From: SSF26 sp037443945
Lineage (GTDB): Bacteria; Chloroflexota; Anaerolineae; J102
Assembly: GCA_037443945.1 (NCBI GenBank)
Contig: JBBINH010000005.1
Location: 1-64,000, forward strand
Reading direction: 5' to 3'
Length of the DNA: 64,000 nt
Shown: positions 8,274 through 15,449 of the stretch, in pieces
Numbering within the stretch: position 1 is the first letter of the stretch
Layout: each line of letters opens with the position of its first letter
The notes under the pieces: model-generated
The model's database searches: none
What the model saw: the letters and a program-made list of their open reading frames with translations, nothing else
Told to the model about the DNA's origin: nothing
Translations under genes and position numbers: made by a program

Positions 8274-9017
8274 ATGCCGGTTGTTCTCGTTTCCCTCATC
8301 CGCCGTGCGGTTTGGCTGGTCGGTGGTCTTGGCGCCTTGGGGCTGCTCCTGAGCGCCTGTGCCCCTTCCTCCGGGCCGACCCCTGTAGGTTTTACGCCCA
8401 CGGCGCCCCCGCCGGTGGCAGAAGCTACCGTCGCCGGCCCTGCGCCCACGGTTGTCGTCCCGCTCACACCCACGGCGGCCATCGATTGGACGGAGTTCGA
8501 AAGCCGCACTCCCGACGGCCTGTACGAGCGGGGCCGACCCGATGCTCCCATTCTGATTCGCGACTATTCCGATTTCCTCTGAGGAGCCTGTCGTGCGCAC
8601 GTGTTGCGCATCGAGCCGGTTCTCCTCGCCGAATATGTCCGCACCGGCAAGGTCAAGCTCCAGTTCTGGCATATTCTGGATTTTCCCAACTCGGTGCAGG
8701 CATCTGCTGCGGCCGAATGCGCCGGTCAACAGGGCGCCTTCTGGCGCATGCATGACGTGCTGTTCCAGAACCAGGACCGGCTCTGGCGGGCCGACGAGGC
8801 GGTGCTGACCGAGCTGGCGGCAACGTTGGGTTTGGACACGGCTGCGTTCGGCGCCTGTCTGGCGAGCGGCGAGATGCACGAGCGGGCCAGGGCTGTGGAT
8901 AGGGCGACCAAGGCCCAGGGCGTGCGGGTGCGACCGACCTTTGACATCAACGGCCAACGCATTCAAGGCTCGCCTCCGCTGGAGCAGTGGCGTCAGCTCC
9001 TCGACCGTTTGCCCTGA
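8274..9017 (+). CDS. Candidate selenoprotein: DsbA-like thioredoxin-fold lipoprotein with in-frame UGA (Sec103)
   Basis: Reading through the TGA at 8580-8582 joins two segments that lie in the same frame into one 247-residue protein. The start ATG 8274 follows a good ribosome site (AGGAG). Residues 1-29 are a lipoprotein signal (R10 R11, hydrophobic core, lipobox LSAC with Cys29). A Thr/Pro linker follows, then a DsbA-type thioredoxin domain: 'ILIRDYSDFL', then TGA-GGA-GCC-TGT, giving U103-G-A-C106, exactly where family members have C-x-x-C. Further on come 'FWHILDFPN', the helical insert, and 'VRPTFDINGQ' with the expected cis-Pro. A hairpin just after the UGA fits bacterial SECIS rules. The likely role is extracytoplasmic thiol-disulfide oxidoreductase. 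The alternatives are a nonsense mutation or a sequencing error. No sel genes are in the window. Confidence 0.8.
8583..8625 (+). promoter_or_regulatory. SECIS-like hairpin immediately downstream of the in-frame UGA
   Basis: Two copies of the palindrome TGCGCA (8594-8599 and 8605-8610) form a perfect 6-bp apical stem with loop CGTGT (8600-8604); a G is the second loop base. A lower stem joins GGAG (8583-8586) with CTCC (8622-8625) and CC (8587-8588) with GG (8618-8619), with internal bulges containing U. The apical loop starts 17 bases after the UGA. These values fall within the published bacterial SECIS model (loop close downstream of UGA, G among the first two loop bases). GC-rich coding DNA forms hairpins easily, so this supports but does not prove Sec insertion. 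Confidence 0.55.
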
Positions 9018-9025
9018 AGGATCGC

Positions 9026-9604
9026 ATGCAACGGGTTTGTGTGTTTTGCGGCGCTCATGCCGGCGTCAACGGCGCCTATATCCGGGCGGCGGCCGATTTG
9101 GGTCGGCTCCTGGCCGGGCAGGGCATCGGTATTGTCTGCGGCGGCGGCGCTACCGGCATGATGGGCGCCTTGGCCGATGCGGCGCTGGCCGTCGGCGGCG
9201 AGGTCATCGGCGTTTTGCCTGCAGCCATGCAGCGGCCCGGTGTTGTGCATCCCCATCTGACGGTCGTGCACGTGGTGGAGACGATGGCCATGCGCAAGGC
9301 GTTGATGCACCATCTGGCCGATGCCTTTATCGCCCTGCCCGGCGGGCTGGGTACCCTGGATGAGCTGTTCGAGGTGCTGACCCTCAGTCAACTGGGCTAT
9401 CAGCCTAAGCCCATCGGTTTGCTCAACGTGGCCGACTATTTTCAGCCGGTGTTGAGCGTGATCGAGCATGCGGTGGCCCATGGCTTTGTGCGGCCGGAGA
9501 ACAGGGGTGTTTTCGTGGTGGCTGCCGATCCGGAAACGCTGTTGGCCCGCTTGCGCCGTTTTCGTCACCCGCTCGGCGGGAACACAAGCGCTGCCTCGGC
9601 CTGA
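9026..9604 (+). CDS. LOG family nucleoside-monophosphate phosphoribohydrolase (TIGR00730)
   Basis: A 192-residue Rossmann-like protein from ATG 9026 (MQRVCVFCGAHAG). It carries the lysine-decarboxylase-like/LOG hallmarks 'VCGGGATGMMGALADAAL' and 'LPGGLGTLDELFEVLTLSQLGY' (PGGxGTxxE, with the active-site Glu). Family members split cytokinin riboside 5'-monophosphates, or in bacteria other nucleoside monophosphates, into base and ribose 5-phosphate. Start placement uses the conserved 'VCVFCG' opening. It begins 8 bases after the selenoprotein candidate and ends 11 bases before the TSUP gene, so the three may be co-transcribed. Confidence 0.88.
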   Translation: MQRVCVFCGAHAGVNGAYIRAAADLGRLLAGQGIGIVCGGGATGMMGALADAALAVGGEVIGVLPAAMQRPGVVHPHLTVVHVVETMAMRKALMHHLADAFIALPGGLGTLDELFEVLTLSQLGYQPKPIGLLNVADYFQPVLSVIEHAVAHGFVRPENRGVFVVAADPETLLARLRRFRHPLGGNTSAASA

Positions 9605-9615
9605 CGACGCTGCGC

Positions 9616-10365
9616 ATGGAACCCTGGCTTTATCTGGCTGCCGTTGCCGCCGGCTTCGCTGCCGGGGTGATCAACACCCTGGCCGGCAACGGTTCGTCCA
9701 TCACCCTGCCCTTCCTGATTTTCATGGGATTGCCGGCCACGGTGGCCAACGGCACCAACCGCATCGGTGTGCTCGTGCAGACGCTGACGAGCACGGTCAC
9801 CTACCATCGTCGCAGGGCCATGCCCTGGCGGGCCTCGCTCATGCTGATGGGACCGGCCGCTCTTGGCGGGTTGTTGGGGGCGCGCATTGCCGTCGATCTC
9901 AACGAAGCGCAGATGCGTCTGGCCATCGGCGGGATGCTGGTCCTCACCTTTTTCCTCATCCTGCTGCGACCGGAGCGCTGGCTGCGCGGTCGTGCGGGAG
10001 GCGCCCTGCGTCCGCGGTGGTTTCATCTGGGGCTTTTGTTTGCCATCGGTCTCTACGGTGGGTTCATCCAGGCCGGCGTGGGCATTTTCCTGCTGGTGGC
10101 TCTGGTCCTGGGCTTGGGCCATGATTTGGTCAAGGGCAATGCCATCAAGTCCCTGTTGGTGTTGGTTCTCAACGTCCTGGCCTTTGTTGTTTTCGTGCGC
10201 AATCAACAGGTGGATTGGGTTTTGGGTACGATCGTCGCCATCGGCCAGATGGCAGGAGGCTGGGCGGCGGCTCATATAGCGACCCAGGCCTGGGCGCAAG
10301 TGTGGGTATACCGCCTGCTGCTCGTCGTCGTCCTGGTCTCGGCCGTGCAGATGTTCGTCGGTTGA
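9616..10365 (+). CDS. TauE/SafE (TSUP) family membrane transporter
   Basis: A 249-residue integral membrane protein with seven or eight hydrophobic segments. The N-terminal 'AGFAAGVINTLAGNGSSITLPFLIFMGLPATVANGTNRIG' is the signature of the TSUP family, with the internally repeated 'GLYGGFIQAGVGIFLLVALVLGLGHDLVKGNAIKS' in the second half. These proteins export small sulfur or carbon anions such as sulfite or sulfoacetate; the substrate cannot be predicted here. Confidence 0.88.
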   Translation: MEPWLYLAAVAAGFAAGVINTLAGNGSSITLPFLIFMGLPATVANGTNRIGVLVQTLTSTVTYHRRRAMPWRASLMLMGPAALGGLLGARIAVDLNEAQMRLAIGGMLVLTFFLILLRPERWLRGRAGGALRPRWFHLGLLFAIGLYGGFIQAGVGIFLLVALVLGLGHDLVKGNAIKSLLVLVLNVLAFVVFVRNQQVDWVLGTIVAIGQMAGGWAAAHIATQAWAQVWVYRLLLVVVLVSAVQMFVG

Positions 10366-10410
10366 GCCGGGGAAGCGCCGCGGCGGATTCGGCATCACCG
10401 TCTGAGGGAG

Positions 10411-10439
10411 TTGCAGTTGTGCGGCCGCCGATGTAGAAT
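10411..10439 (+). promoter_or_regulatory. Promoter for the CoxG-like gene
   Basis: TTGCAG at 10411-10416 and TAGAAT at 10434-10439 are spaced by 17 bases, 43 bases upstream of the start codon at 10483. The spacing and hexamers are close to the sigma-70 consensus. Confidence 0.6.
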
Positions 10440-10482
10440 CGGGCTGCCATACTACCTATCCGCTTTGCGAGGAGTTGAAACC

Positions 10483-11133
10483 ATGGAATTAGCCGGCGAG
10501 TACACCTTCGATGCCCCACCCGAAGCCGTGTGGGATGCCATCATGGACCCGGAGGTGTTGCGCAATATCCTGCCCGGTTGCGAGAGCCTCGAGCAGGTGA
10601 GCGCCAATGAATACAACGGTACCCTGAACGTGCGGGTAGGACCTGTGCAGGGTACGTTTGCGGGCAAAGTGGTGCTTTCGGATTGGCAGAAACCCGAACG
10701 CTTTCATCTCGAGATCGACGGCCAGGGCGCGGCCGGTTTTGTGCGCGGGGGCGGCGATGCCCGGCTGGAGTTGCGCGACGGTAAGACGGTGCTCTTTTAT
10801 GAGGGGAAGGCCGATGTCGGCGGCCGCATTGCCAGTGTCGGCCAGCGTCTGCTTGATGCGTCGGCCCGTTCGCTCACCCGCCAGAGTCTGGAAAGCCTGG
10901 ATCGGCTGATCCAGATTCGGTTACAACCACCGCCGCCGGTCGAAGAAGGCGCGGCGCCACCGCCGTCGCCGGAGATGGCCCCGCCCAGCGAGGTGGAGGT
11001 GGCCCTGGGTGTGGCCAAAGACGTGTTTGCAGAGTACGTCCCCGCCCGCTATCGGCCTTATGTGGTGGGCGCTGCGGCCGGATTGGCCGTGCTCTTCCTG
11101 GTCTGGCTGTTGCGCAAGCTCTTCGGCCGCTGA
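10483..11133 (+). CDS. CoxG-like SRPBCC protein with C-terminal membrane anchor
   Basis: A 216-residue protein; ATG 10483 follows GAGGAG. Residues 1-145 are an SRPBCC/CoxG domain ('GEYTFDAPPEAVWDAIMDPEVLRNILPGCESLE', then 'GTLNVRVGPVQGTFAGKV'). A Pro-rich linker (about 147-170) leads to a C-terminal helix 'VVGAAAGLAVLFLVWLLRK'. CoxG of aerobic CO dehydrogenase operons helps anchor that enzyme to the membrane and shares this architecture, but many homologues stand without coxLMS, as here. The function is therefore only broadly inferred. Confidence 0.82.
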   Translation: MELAGEYTFDAPPEAVWDAIMDPEVLRNILPGCESLEQVSANEYNGTLNVRVGPVQGTFAGKVVLSDWQKPERFHLEIDGQGAAGFVRGGGDARLELRDGKTVLFYEGKADVGGRIASVGQRLLDASARSLTRQSLESLDRLIQIRLQPPPPVEEGAAPPPSPEMAPPSEVEVALGVAKDVFAEYVPARYRPYVVGAAAGLAVLFLVWLLRKLFGR

Positions 11134-11180
11134 GGACGGAACGGCATCTGAGCGGCCGGGCGTGCACAGGAGGTGGGGGT

Positions 11181-12194
11181 ATGCCCTTCAATCTGGCGAT
11201 GTGGGCCAAGGCCCTGCGCGTGATCCCGCGAATCGACAAAGACGAATGGCAGCGGCTAGATGGGATCAGCCGCTGGTTGATTGCCTCGCGGGCGGCCGTG
11301 CTGATCATGACCTTTCTCTCGGCGGCCATTGCCGGGATCTTGGCCTTTCAGGCCGGACGATTCCATCTCGGCTCCTGGCTCTTGCTGACTCTGGGGTTGG
11401 TCCTGGCCCACGCTACCAACAACCTGGTCAATGACTACATCGATTACAAACGCGGCATCGATCAGGATAACTACTACCGCGCGCAATACGGCCCGCAACC
11501 CCTTGTCCATGGTTTGCTCGATACGCGTGGGCTGCTGGGCTATGCCGCCGTGACGGGAGCCCTGGCATTGGTCTGTGGCCTGGCCCTCGTCTTCTGGCGC
11601 GGGGGATTGACCCTTGTGCTGCTGGCCTTGGGCGCCTTCTTCGTCTTGTTCTATACCTGGCCTCTCAAGGGGCTGGCCCTGGGCGAAGTCGCCGTGCTCA
11701 TCGTCTGGGGGCCGCTCATGATCGGCGGCGGCTACTACGTGATCACGGGTACCTGGGATTGGCAGGTGGTCCTGGCCAGTTTACCCTATGCCTTGGGCGT
11801 GACCACGGTCATCTTCGGCAAGCATATCGACAAGCTGGCCATGGATAAGGCCAAAGCCATCCACACCCTGCCGGTGGTCCTGGGTGAGCGTCTGGCCCGC
11901 GGGGTGGTCCTGGCCATGATGGTTTTGCAATACGTTTTCATCGTGTACCTGGTCGCCGTGGGCTTCTTTACCCCGGTGTTGCTGGTGGTGCTTGCCGCCT
12001 TGCCTACCTTCTGGCGGCGCATCTGGCCGTTGTTCCGACAGCCCAAGCCGGAGACAAAACCCGCCGATTTCCCCGATGTGTGGCCGAATTACTTCGTGGC
12101 GGCCGCTTTTTATCACAACCGGCTTTTCGGTCTGTGGTTTTTGCTCGGTTTGATCGTCAATGCCGTGTTGGTCGTTTTCGTGTGGCCGCGCTAG
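11181..12194 (+). CDS. UbiA-family prenyltransferase (MenA-like)
   Basis: A 337-residue membrane protein with about eight or nine hydrophobic helices and a strong ribosome site (AGGAGG) before ATG 11181. The first Asp-rich motif 'NNLVNDYIDYKRGID' (about residues 80-94) and the second 'HIDKLAMDKAKAIHTLPV' (from about 215) are the Mg-prenyl-diphosphate sites of UbiA enzymes. The family transfers isoprenyl chains to aromatic acceptors such as 1,4-dihydroxy-2-naphthoate for menaquinone. With no other men gene in the window, the acceptor is open. Only 6 bases separate it from the EutN gene. Confidence 0.85.
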   Translation: MPFNLAMWAKALRVIPRIDKDEWQRLDGISRWLIASRAAVLIMTFLSAAIAGILAFQAGRFHLGSWLLLTLGLVLAHATNNLVNDYIDYKRGIDQDNYYRAQYGPQPLVHGLLDTRGLLGYAAVTGALALVCGLALVFWRGGLTLVLLALGAFFVLFYTWPLKGLALGEVAVLIVWGPLMIGGGYYVITGTWDWQVVLASLPYALGVTTVIFGKHIDKLAMDKAKAIHTLPVVLGERLARGVVLAMMVLQYVFIVYLVAVGFFTPVLLVVLAALPTFWRRIWPLFRQPKPETKPADFPDVWPNYFVAAAFYHNRLFGLWFLLGLIVNAVLVVFVWPR

Positions 12195-12200
12195 CCGCCT

Positions 12201-12485
12201 ATGCTCATCGCCCGTGTGGTGGGAACGGTCGTCTCGACGATCAAACACCCGTCTTACTACCGTCATAAACTGCTTGTGGTCCAACCCCTGCATCTGCCCG
12301 GCCAGGAAGATGATCGCGACTTCCTGGCCGTGGACGTCGCCCATGCCGGCATCGGCGATGTCGTGCTAGTCAACCAGGAAGGCGGCGGCGCCCGTATCGT
12401 GCTGGGCGACCCCCACTCGCCTGTGATTTCCCTGATTGTGGGTGTGTTGGATTCGGTGGATATGCCGCCGGAACAGGGGGTATAG
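12201..12485 (+). CDS. EutN/CcmL-type bacterial microcompartment vertex protein (BMC-P)
   Basis: A 94-residue protein: 'MLIARVVGTVVSTIKHPSY', then 'GHKLLVVQPL'-type 'RHKLLVVQPLHLPG', 'FLAVDVAHAGIGDVVLVNQEGGGARIVLG' and 'VISLIVGVLDSVDM'. This order is the single-domain EutN/CcmL fold that forms pentamers capping the vertices of bacterial microcompartments. No hexameric shell protein (BMC-H or BMC-T) is in the window. The nearby minus-strand DeoC and RpiB carry N-terminal tags of the kind used for cargo loading, so the vertex protein is probably part of a sugar-phosphate compartment. Its stop lies 7 bases from the stop of the convergent hydrolase gene. Confidence 0.88.
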   Translation: MLIARVVGTVVSTIKHPSYYRHKLLVVQPLHLPGQEDDRDFLAVDVAHAGIGDVVLVNQEGGGARIVLGDPHSPVISLIVGVLDSVDMPPEQGV

Positions 12486-12492
12486 GCCGGTT

Positions 12493-13188
12493 TCAGGCCG
12501 TCAGCGTCCGGACGAAGGCGGCGATGGCCGCCGAGGCGCTGCCGACAAGGGGCGGACCGTGGCCAAAACAGGCCACTTCATACGACAATTTGCTCAACTT
12601 GACCAGGCTCTCGCGTGCCATGGCCGGCTTAGGGGTGGCGACATCCGGCGGCAACTGCAGACGGCCCCCGCGGTTGTTGAGGGCATCGCCGGCGATAAGG
12701 ATGCCCCGCTCTTGATGCCACAGGGCCATGTGGCCGGGAGCGTGGCCGGGCGTGTGGAGCACGGTAAAGCCCTCGGGGGTGACGTGTCCCTCGATGACGA
12801 TTTCCTCGATGCGGTTGACGCCGGGCCGATAAAGCCGATGGAGCAGCAGAAAACCAGGCCGGGTGAGCAGGCCCACCGGCCCGCGGCCGGCCGGTTTGAG
12901 AGCGCCATCGCGCACAAAGGGAACCTCGGCCGCATGGCAGCACACCCGCGCCGGGCTCAGGCTCTTCAGGAATTTGAGCCCACCGATGTGATCCAGATCG
13001 CCGTGGGTGATGAGGATGCGCTGCAGATCGGCGGCTTCGATGCCCTGCCGGCGCAGCGCTGCCAGCAGTTTGGCCGTCGTGCCCGGCAAGCCGGTGTCGA
13101 TCAGGCTGGGGCCGGCGGGTCCGGTCCAGAGATAGGCATTGACCATGCCCAGGTCAATCCAATACAGGTTCGGAACAATGGCTTGCAT
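12493..13188 (-). CDS. MBL-fold metallohydrolase
   Basis: A 231-residue metallo-beta-lactamase-fold protein from ATG 13188 (MQAIVPNLYWIDLG). Metal-binding motifs: 'ITHGDLDHIGGL' (HxDxDH, a common variant of HxHxDH), 'HTPGHAPGHMALW' (the second His site), 'LIAGDAL' (Asp) and 'CFGHGPPL' (last His). It resembles glyoxalase-II/RNase-Z-like hydrolases of unknown substrate. A 53-base gap separates it from the pyrophosphatase gene, so it could be the last gene of that operon. Confidence 0.85.
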   Translation of the reverse strand: MQAIVPNLYWIDLGMVNAYLWTGPAGPSLIDTGLPGTTAKLLAALRRQGIEAADLQRILITHGDLDHIGGLKFLKSLSPARVCCHAAEVPFVRDGALKPAGRGPVGLLTRPGFLLLHRLYRPGVNRIEEIVIEGHVTPEGFTVLHTPGHAPGHMALWHQERGILIAGDALNNRGGRLQLPPDVATPKPAMARESLVKLSKLSYEVACFGHGPPLVGSASAAIAAFVRTLTA

Positions 13189-13241
13189 CGTGTGACGGTT
13201 GGCAGATGAGAAGGTGAGAACGCTGCGAACGTGCCGAGGCC

Positions 13242-13787
13242 TCACAGCCCGCCCAGGGCGAAACGGTCGCGGTAGAGTTGCATCGCGTAGCGAATGGCCT
13301 CTTTGGCGGCGGCGGCATTTTCCCAACCACGGGTGTGGACGCGCCCTCCCTCCTCCAACGCTTTGTACACGCTGAAGAAATGCTCGATCTCGATCAGGTA
13401 GTGGGGCGGCACATCGTCCAGATCGGTGTAGCTATCGTAACGCGGGTCCCGCAGAGGCACAGCCAGGATTTTATCGTCCGATTTGCCCTTGTCCTCCATG
13501 CGGAAAACGCCGATGGGACGCGCTTCGATGATACAGCCGGGATAGGTCGGCTCGCTGACCATGACCAGGATGTCAAAGGGGTCGCCATCCTCCCAAAAGG
13601 TCTGCGGCATCAGGCCATAATCGCCCGGATAGGAAATCGAGGAGTAGAGCACGCGGTCGAGCTTGATGACACCGTGCTCTTTGTTGTACTCGTACTTGTT
13701 GCGCGAACCCTTGGGGATTTCGATGATGGCATAGACGATCTCAGGAGCATTAGGACCGGTACGAAGTTCACGCCAGAGGTTTTGCAT
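13242..13787 (-). CDS. ppa: Inorganic pyrophosphatase (family I)
   Basis: A 181-residue protein starting at ATG 13787 (MQNLWRELRTGP). It has the family I features 'VYAIIEIPKGSRNKYEYNK', 'YPGDYGLMPQTFWEDGDPFDILV' with the Asp-rich metal site (consensus D-G-D-P-x-D), and 'KILAVPLRDPRYD'. It hydrolyses PPi to two phosphates in the cytosol and drives biosynthetic reactions. It is preceded on the same strand by lepB, rpiB, deoC and a small membrane gene with a 32-base gap, so it probably belongs to that operon. Confidence 0.93.
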   Translation of the reverse strand: MQNLWRELRTGPNAPEIVYAIIEIPKGSRNKYEYNKEHGVIKLDRVLYSSISYPGDYGLMPQTFWEDGDPFDILVMVSEPTYPGCIIEARPIGVFRMEDKGKSDDKILAVPLRDPRYDSYTDLDDVPPHYLIEIEHFFSVYKALEEGGRVHTRGWENAAAAKEAIRYAMQLYRDRFALGGL

Positions 13788-13819
13788 GGCTACCAACCTG
13801 TCCAAGAGAAGCGAGGGGA

Positions 13820-14014
13820 TTAGGATTCATCCTCCGCATCGGCCGTCCGTTCTTGTGTGGCCGCCAGGCGTTGTCGGTTGACCCGACGGGTTTCGCGGCT
13901 GATGATCAAAACGCCGATGATGATGACAACGGCAAAAATCAGACAGACCAACAAAGGCAAATTGGCCCACACGGTCAACGGTAAGCCGCCGGGACGGATA
14001 GGGGTAGGGGTCAT
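13820..14014 (-). CDS. Small single-span membrane protein, unknown
   Basis: 64 residues: a short N-terminus, one hydrophobic helix (about residues 15-38, 'WANLPLLVCLIFAVVIIIG') and a charged, probably cytoplasmic tail rich in Arg and Glu. Its start codon overlaps the deoC stop codon (ATGA), which indicates translational coupling. I do not recognise a family. Confidence 0.6.
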   Translation of the reverse strand: MTPTPIRPGGLPLTVWANLPLLVCLIFAVVIIIGVLIISRETRRVNRQRLAATQERTADAEDES

Positions 14015-14874
14015 GCCGCCGCCTGTTGCACGATTTTGACCCCGGCACTGGCGCCGAGACGGGTGGCGCCGGCCTGGAGCAGCGCCGTCGCGTCCTCGGC
14101 CGTCTTGATGCCGCCGGCCGCCTTGATGCCCATGCGCGGGCCGACCACCCGCCGCATCAGGGCCACATCGGCGACGGTGGCGCCACCGGCGGCAAACCCG
14201 GTGCTCGTTTTGACGAAATCGGCACCGGCCGCCTGGCTGAGCGTGCAGGCCTCGACCTTCTCCTCATCAGTGAGCAAGGCCGTTTCGATAATGACCTTGA
14301 CCAGAGCACCGGCGGCATGGGCTGCCCGGACGACGCCGAGGATGTCGCGATAAACGGCATCGTACTGGCGGCTTTTGAGGGCGCCGATGTTGATGACCAT
14401 ATCCACCTCACGGGCCCCGGCGGCAAGGCTGCATTGGGTCTCGAAGACCTTGACCCCGGGAAACGTGGCGCCGAGCGGAAAGCCGATCACCGTGCACACC
14501 ACCGGCGTCGCCCCGGCCAACAATTCGGCGCACAGCGGCACCCAGGTCGGGTTGACGCACACGGCGGCAAAACCGTATTGTCGGGCTTCCTGACAGAGCT
14601 GCCGGATTTGGGTTTCGGTCGCATCGGGTCTGAGCAGCGTATGGTCGATCAGCCGGGCCAGGTCGGCGGCCACATTGCGCACGCCCAATTGCGTGCTCAG
14701 GCGATCGGCGCCGGCCGCGACCATCTGTCGGGCCGCCTCCGGGTTGTTGGCCACACACTGGCCATGGCACGGGGGCCCACAACCCGAACAGTACGCTGCC
14801 GGCATCGGGCCAAGCGCCAGGACCTCGCGCACAACCCGTTGCACAAGCGAATCGAGATCGATAGGGGCCTTCAT
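14011..14874 (-). CDS. deoC: Deoxyribose-phosphate aldolase with encapsulation-peptide-like N-terminus
   Basis: A 287-residue protein, about 60 residues longer than plain DeoC. Residues 5-21 ('IDLDSLVQRVVREVLAL') form an amphipathic helix of the kind that targets cargo to microcompartments. Residues 29-40 hold a Cys-x2-Cys-x3-Cys-x3-Cys motif (C29, C32, C36, C40). The catalytic TIM barrel starts near 70 ('LIDHTLLRPDAT'), with 'EVDMVINIGALKS', 'VKVIIETALLTDEEK' (the Schiff-base Lys is expected in this strand), 'FVKTSTGF' (the second Lys) and 'GIKAAGGIKT'. It cleaves 2-deoxyribose 5-phosphate to glyceraldehyde 3-phosphate and acetaldehyde, a volatile product that fits compartment confinement. 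It lies 17 bases after rpiB. Confidence 0.93.
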   Translation of the reverse strand: MKAPIDLDSLVQRVVREVLALGPMPAAYCSGCGPPCHGQCVANNPEAARQMVAAGADRLSTQLGVRNVAADLARLIDHTLLRPDATETQIRQLCQEARQYGFAAVCVNPTWVPLCAELLAGATPVVCTVIGFPLGATFPGVKVFETQCSLAAGAREVDMVINIGALKSRQYDAVYRDILGVVRAAHAAGALVKVIIETALLTDEEKVEACTLSQAAGADFVKTSTGFAAGGATVADVALMRRVVGPRMGIKAAGGIKTAEDATALLQAGATRLGASAGVKIVQQAAA

Positions 14875-14891
14875 GGGTATTCCCGGCAGGT

Positions 14892-15449
14892 TTAGCGGCT
14901 AAAGCGTTTCTCGATGGCGGTGATCTTTTCCACGCGACGGGCATGCCTCCCACCGCCCCAGGGTGTCTCCAGCCAGGTTTTGACGATCTGGCGGGCCAGT
15001 TGCGGGCCGATCAACCCGGCACCCAGGGTCAGGACGTTGGCATGATTATGCTCGCGCGCATTCAGGGCCGAACTGAGGTCATAACACAGACTGGCGCGCA
15101 CCCCCGGTACCTTGTTGGCGGCGATGCAGGAGCCGATCCCGGCGCCGTCGATGACGATACCGGCCACGCAACGCCCCTGGGCCACCATGCCGGCCACGGC
15201 CAGGGCAAAATCGGGATAGTCCACGCTTTCGGTGCTATGGGTGCCCAGGTCCAGCGGCTCGTAGCCCAACTCGACCAGGTAGGGCTTGAGCTGCTCTTTG
15301 AGGGCATAGCCGCCGTGATCGGCAGCGATGGCGACTACCGGCCGATCGCAAGCAGGGGGTGTGGGTTTCGGGATCGTCACCCCTTCGGCTTGCAGGCGCT
15401 CAAGCACCCGGAGGACGACCGCGCGGATTTCGGCCTCATCGTCCATCAT
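14892..15449 (-). CDS. rpiB: Ribose-5-phosphate isomerase B with encapsulation-peptide-like N-terminus
   Basis: A 185-residue protein from ATG 15449, overlapping the lepB stop by 4 bases (ATG 15446 is an alternative). Residues 4-23 ('DEAEIRAVVLRVLERLQAEG') form an amphipathic helix followed by a Pro-rich linker, before the RpiB/LacAB domain 'VVAIAADHGGYALKEQLKPYL'. The catalytic Cys lies in 'ASLCYD' and the anion-binding motif in 'GAGIGSCIAANKVPG'; 'NHANVLTLGAGLIG' is also typical. RpiB interconverts ribose 5-phosphate and ribulose 5-phosphate. The tag, shared in style with the neighbouring DeoC, suggests packaging in a sugar-phosphate microcompartment. Confidence 0.92.
   Translation of the reverse strand: MMDDEAEIRAVVLRVLERLQAEGVTIPKPTPPACDRPVVAIAADHGGYALKEQLKPYLVELGYEPLDLGTHSTESVDYPDFALAVAGMVAQGRCVAGIVIDGAGIGSCIAANKVPGVRASLCYDLSSALNAREHNHANVLTLGAGLIGPQLARQIVKTWLETPWGGGRHARRVEKITAIEKRFSR

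Noticed and set aside
8580..8582. TGA as a sign of a pseudogene or two separate genes
   Set aside because: Both halves keep the same frame, the downstream half has no ribosome site or own start of family type, and the TGA sits exactly on a catalytic Cys. Selenocysteine explains this better, though error remains possible.
13000..13020. Degenerate metal site in the MBL hydrolase (HGDLDH)
   Set aside because: HxDxDH is a common natural variant in MBL-fold hydrolases, and the other metal ligands are present.
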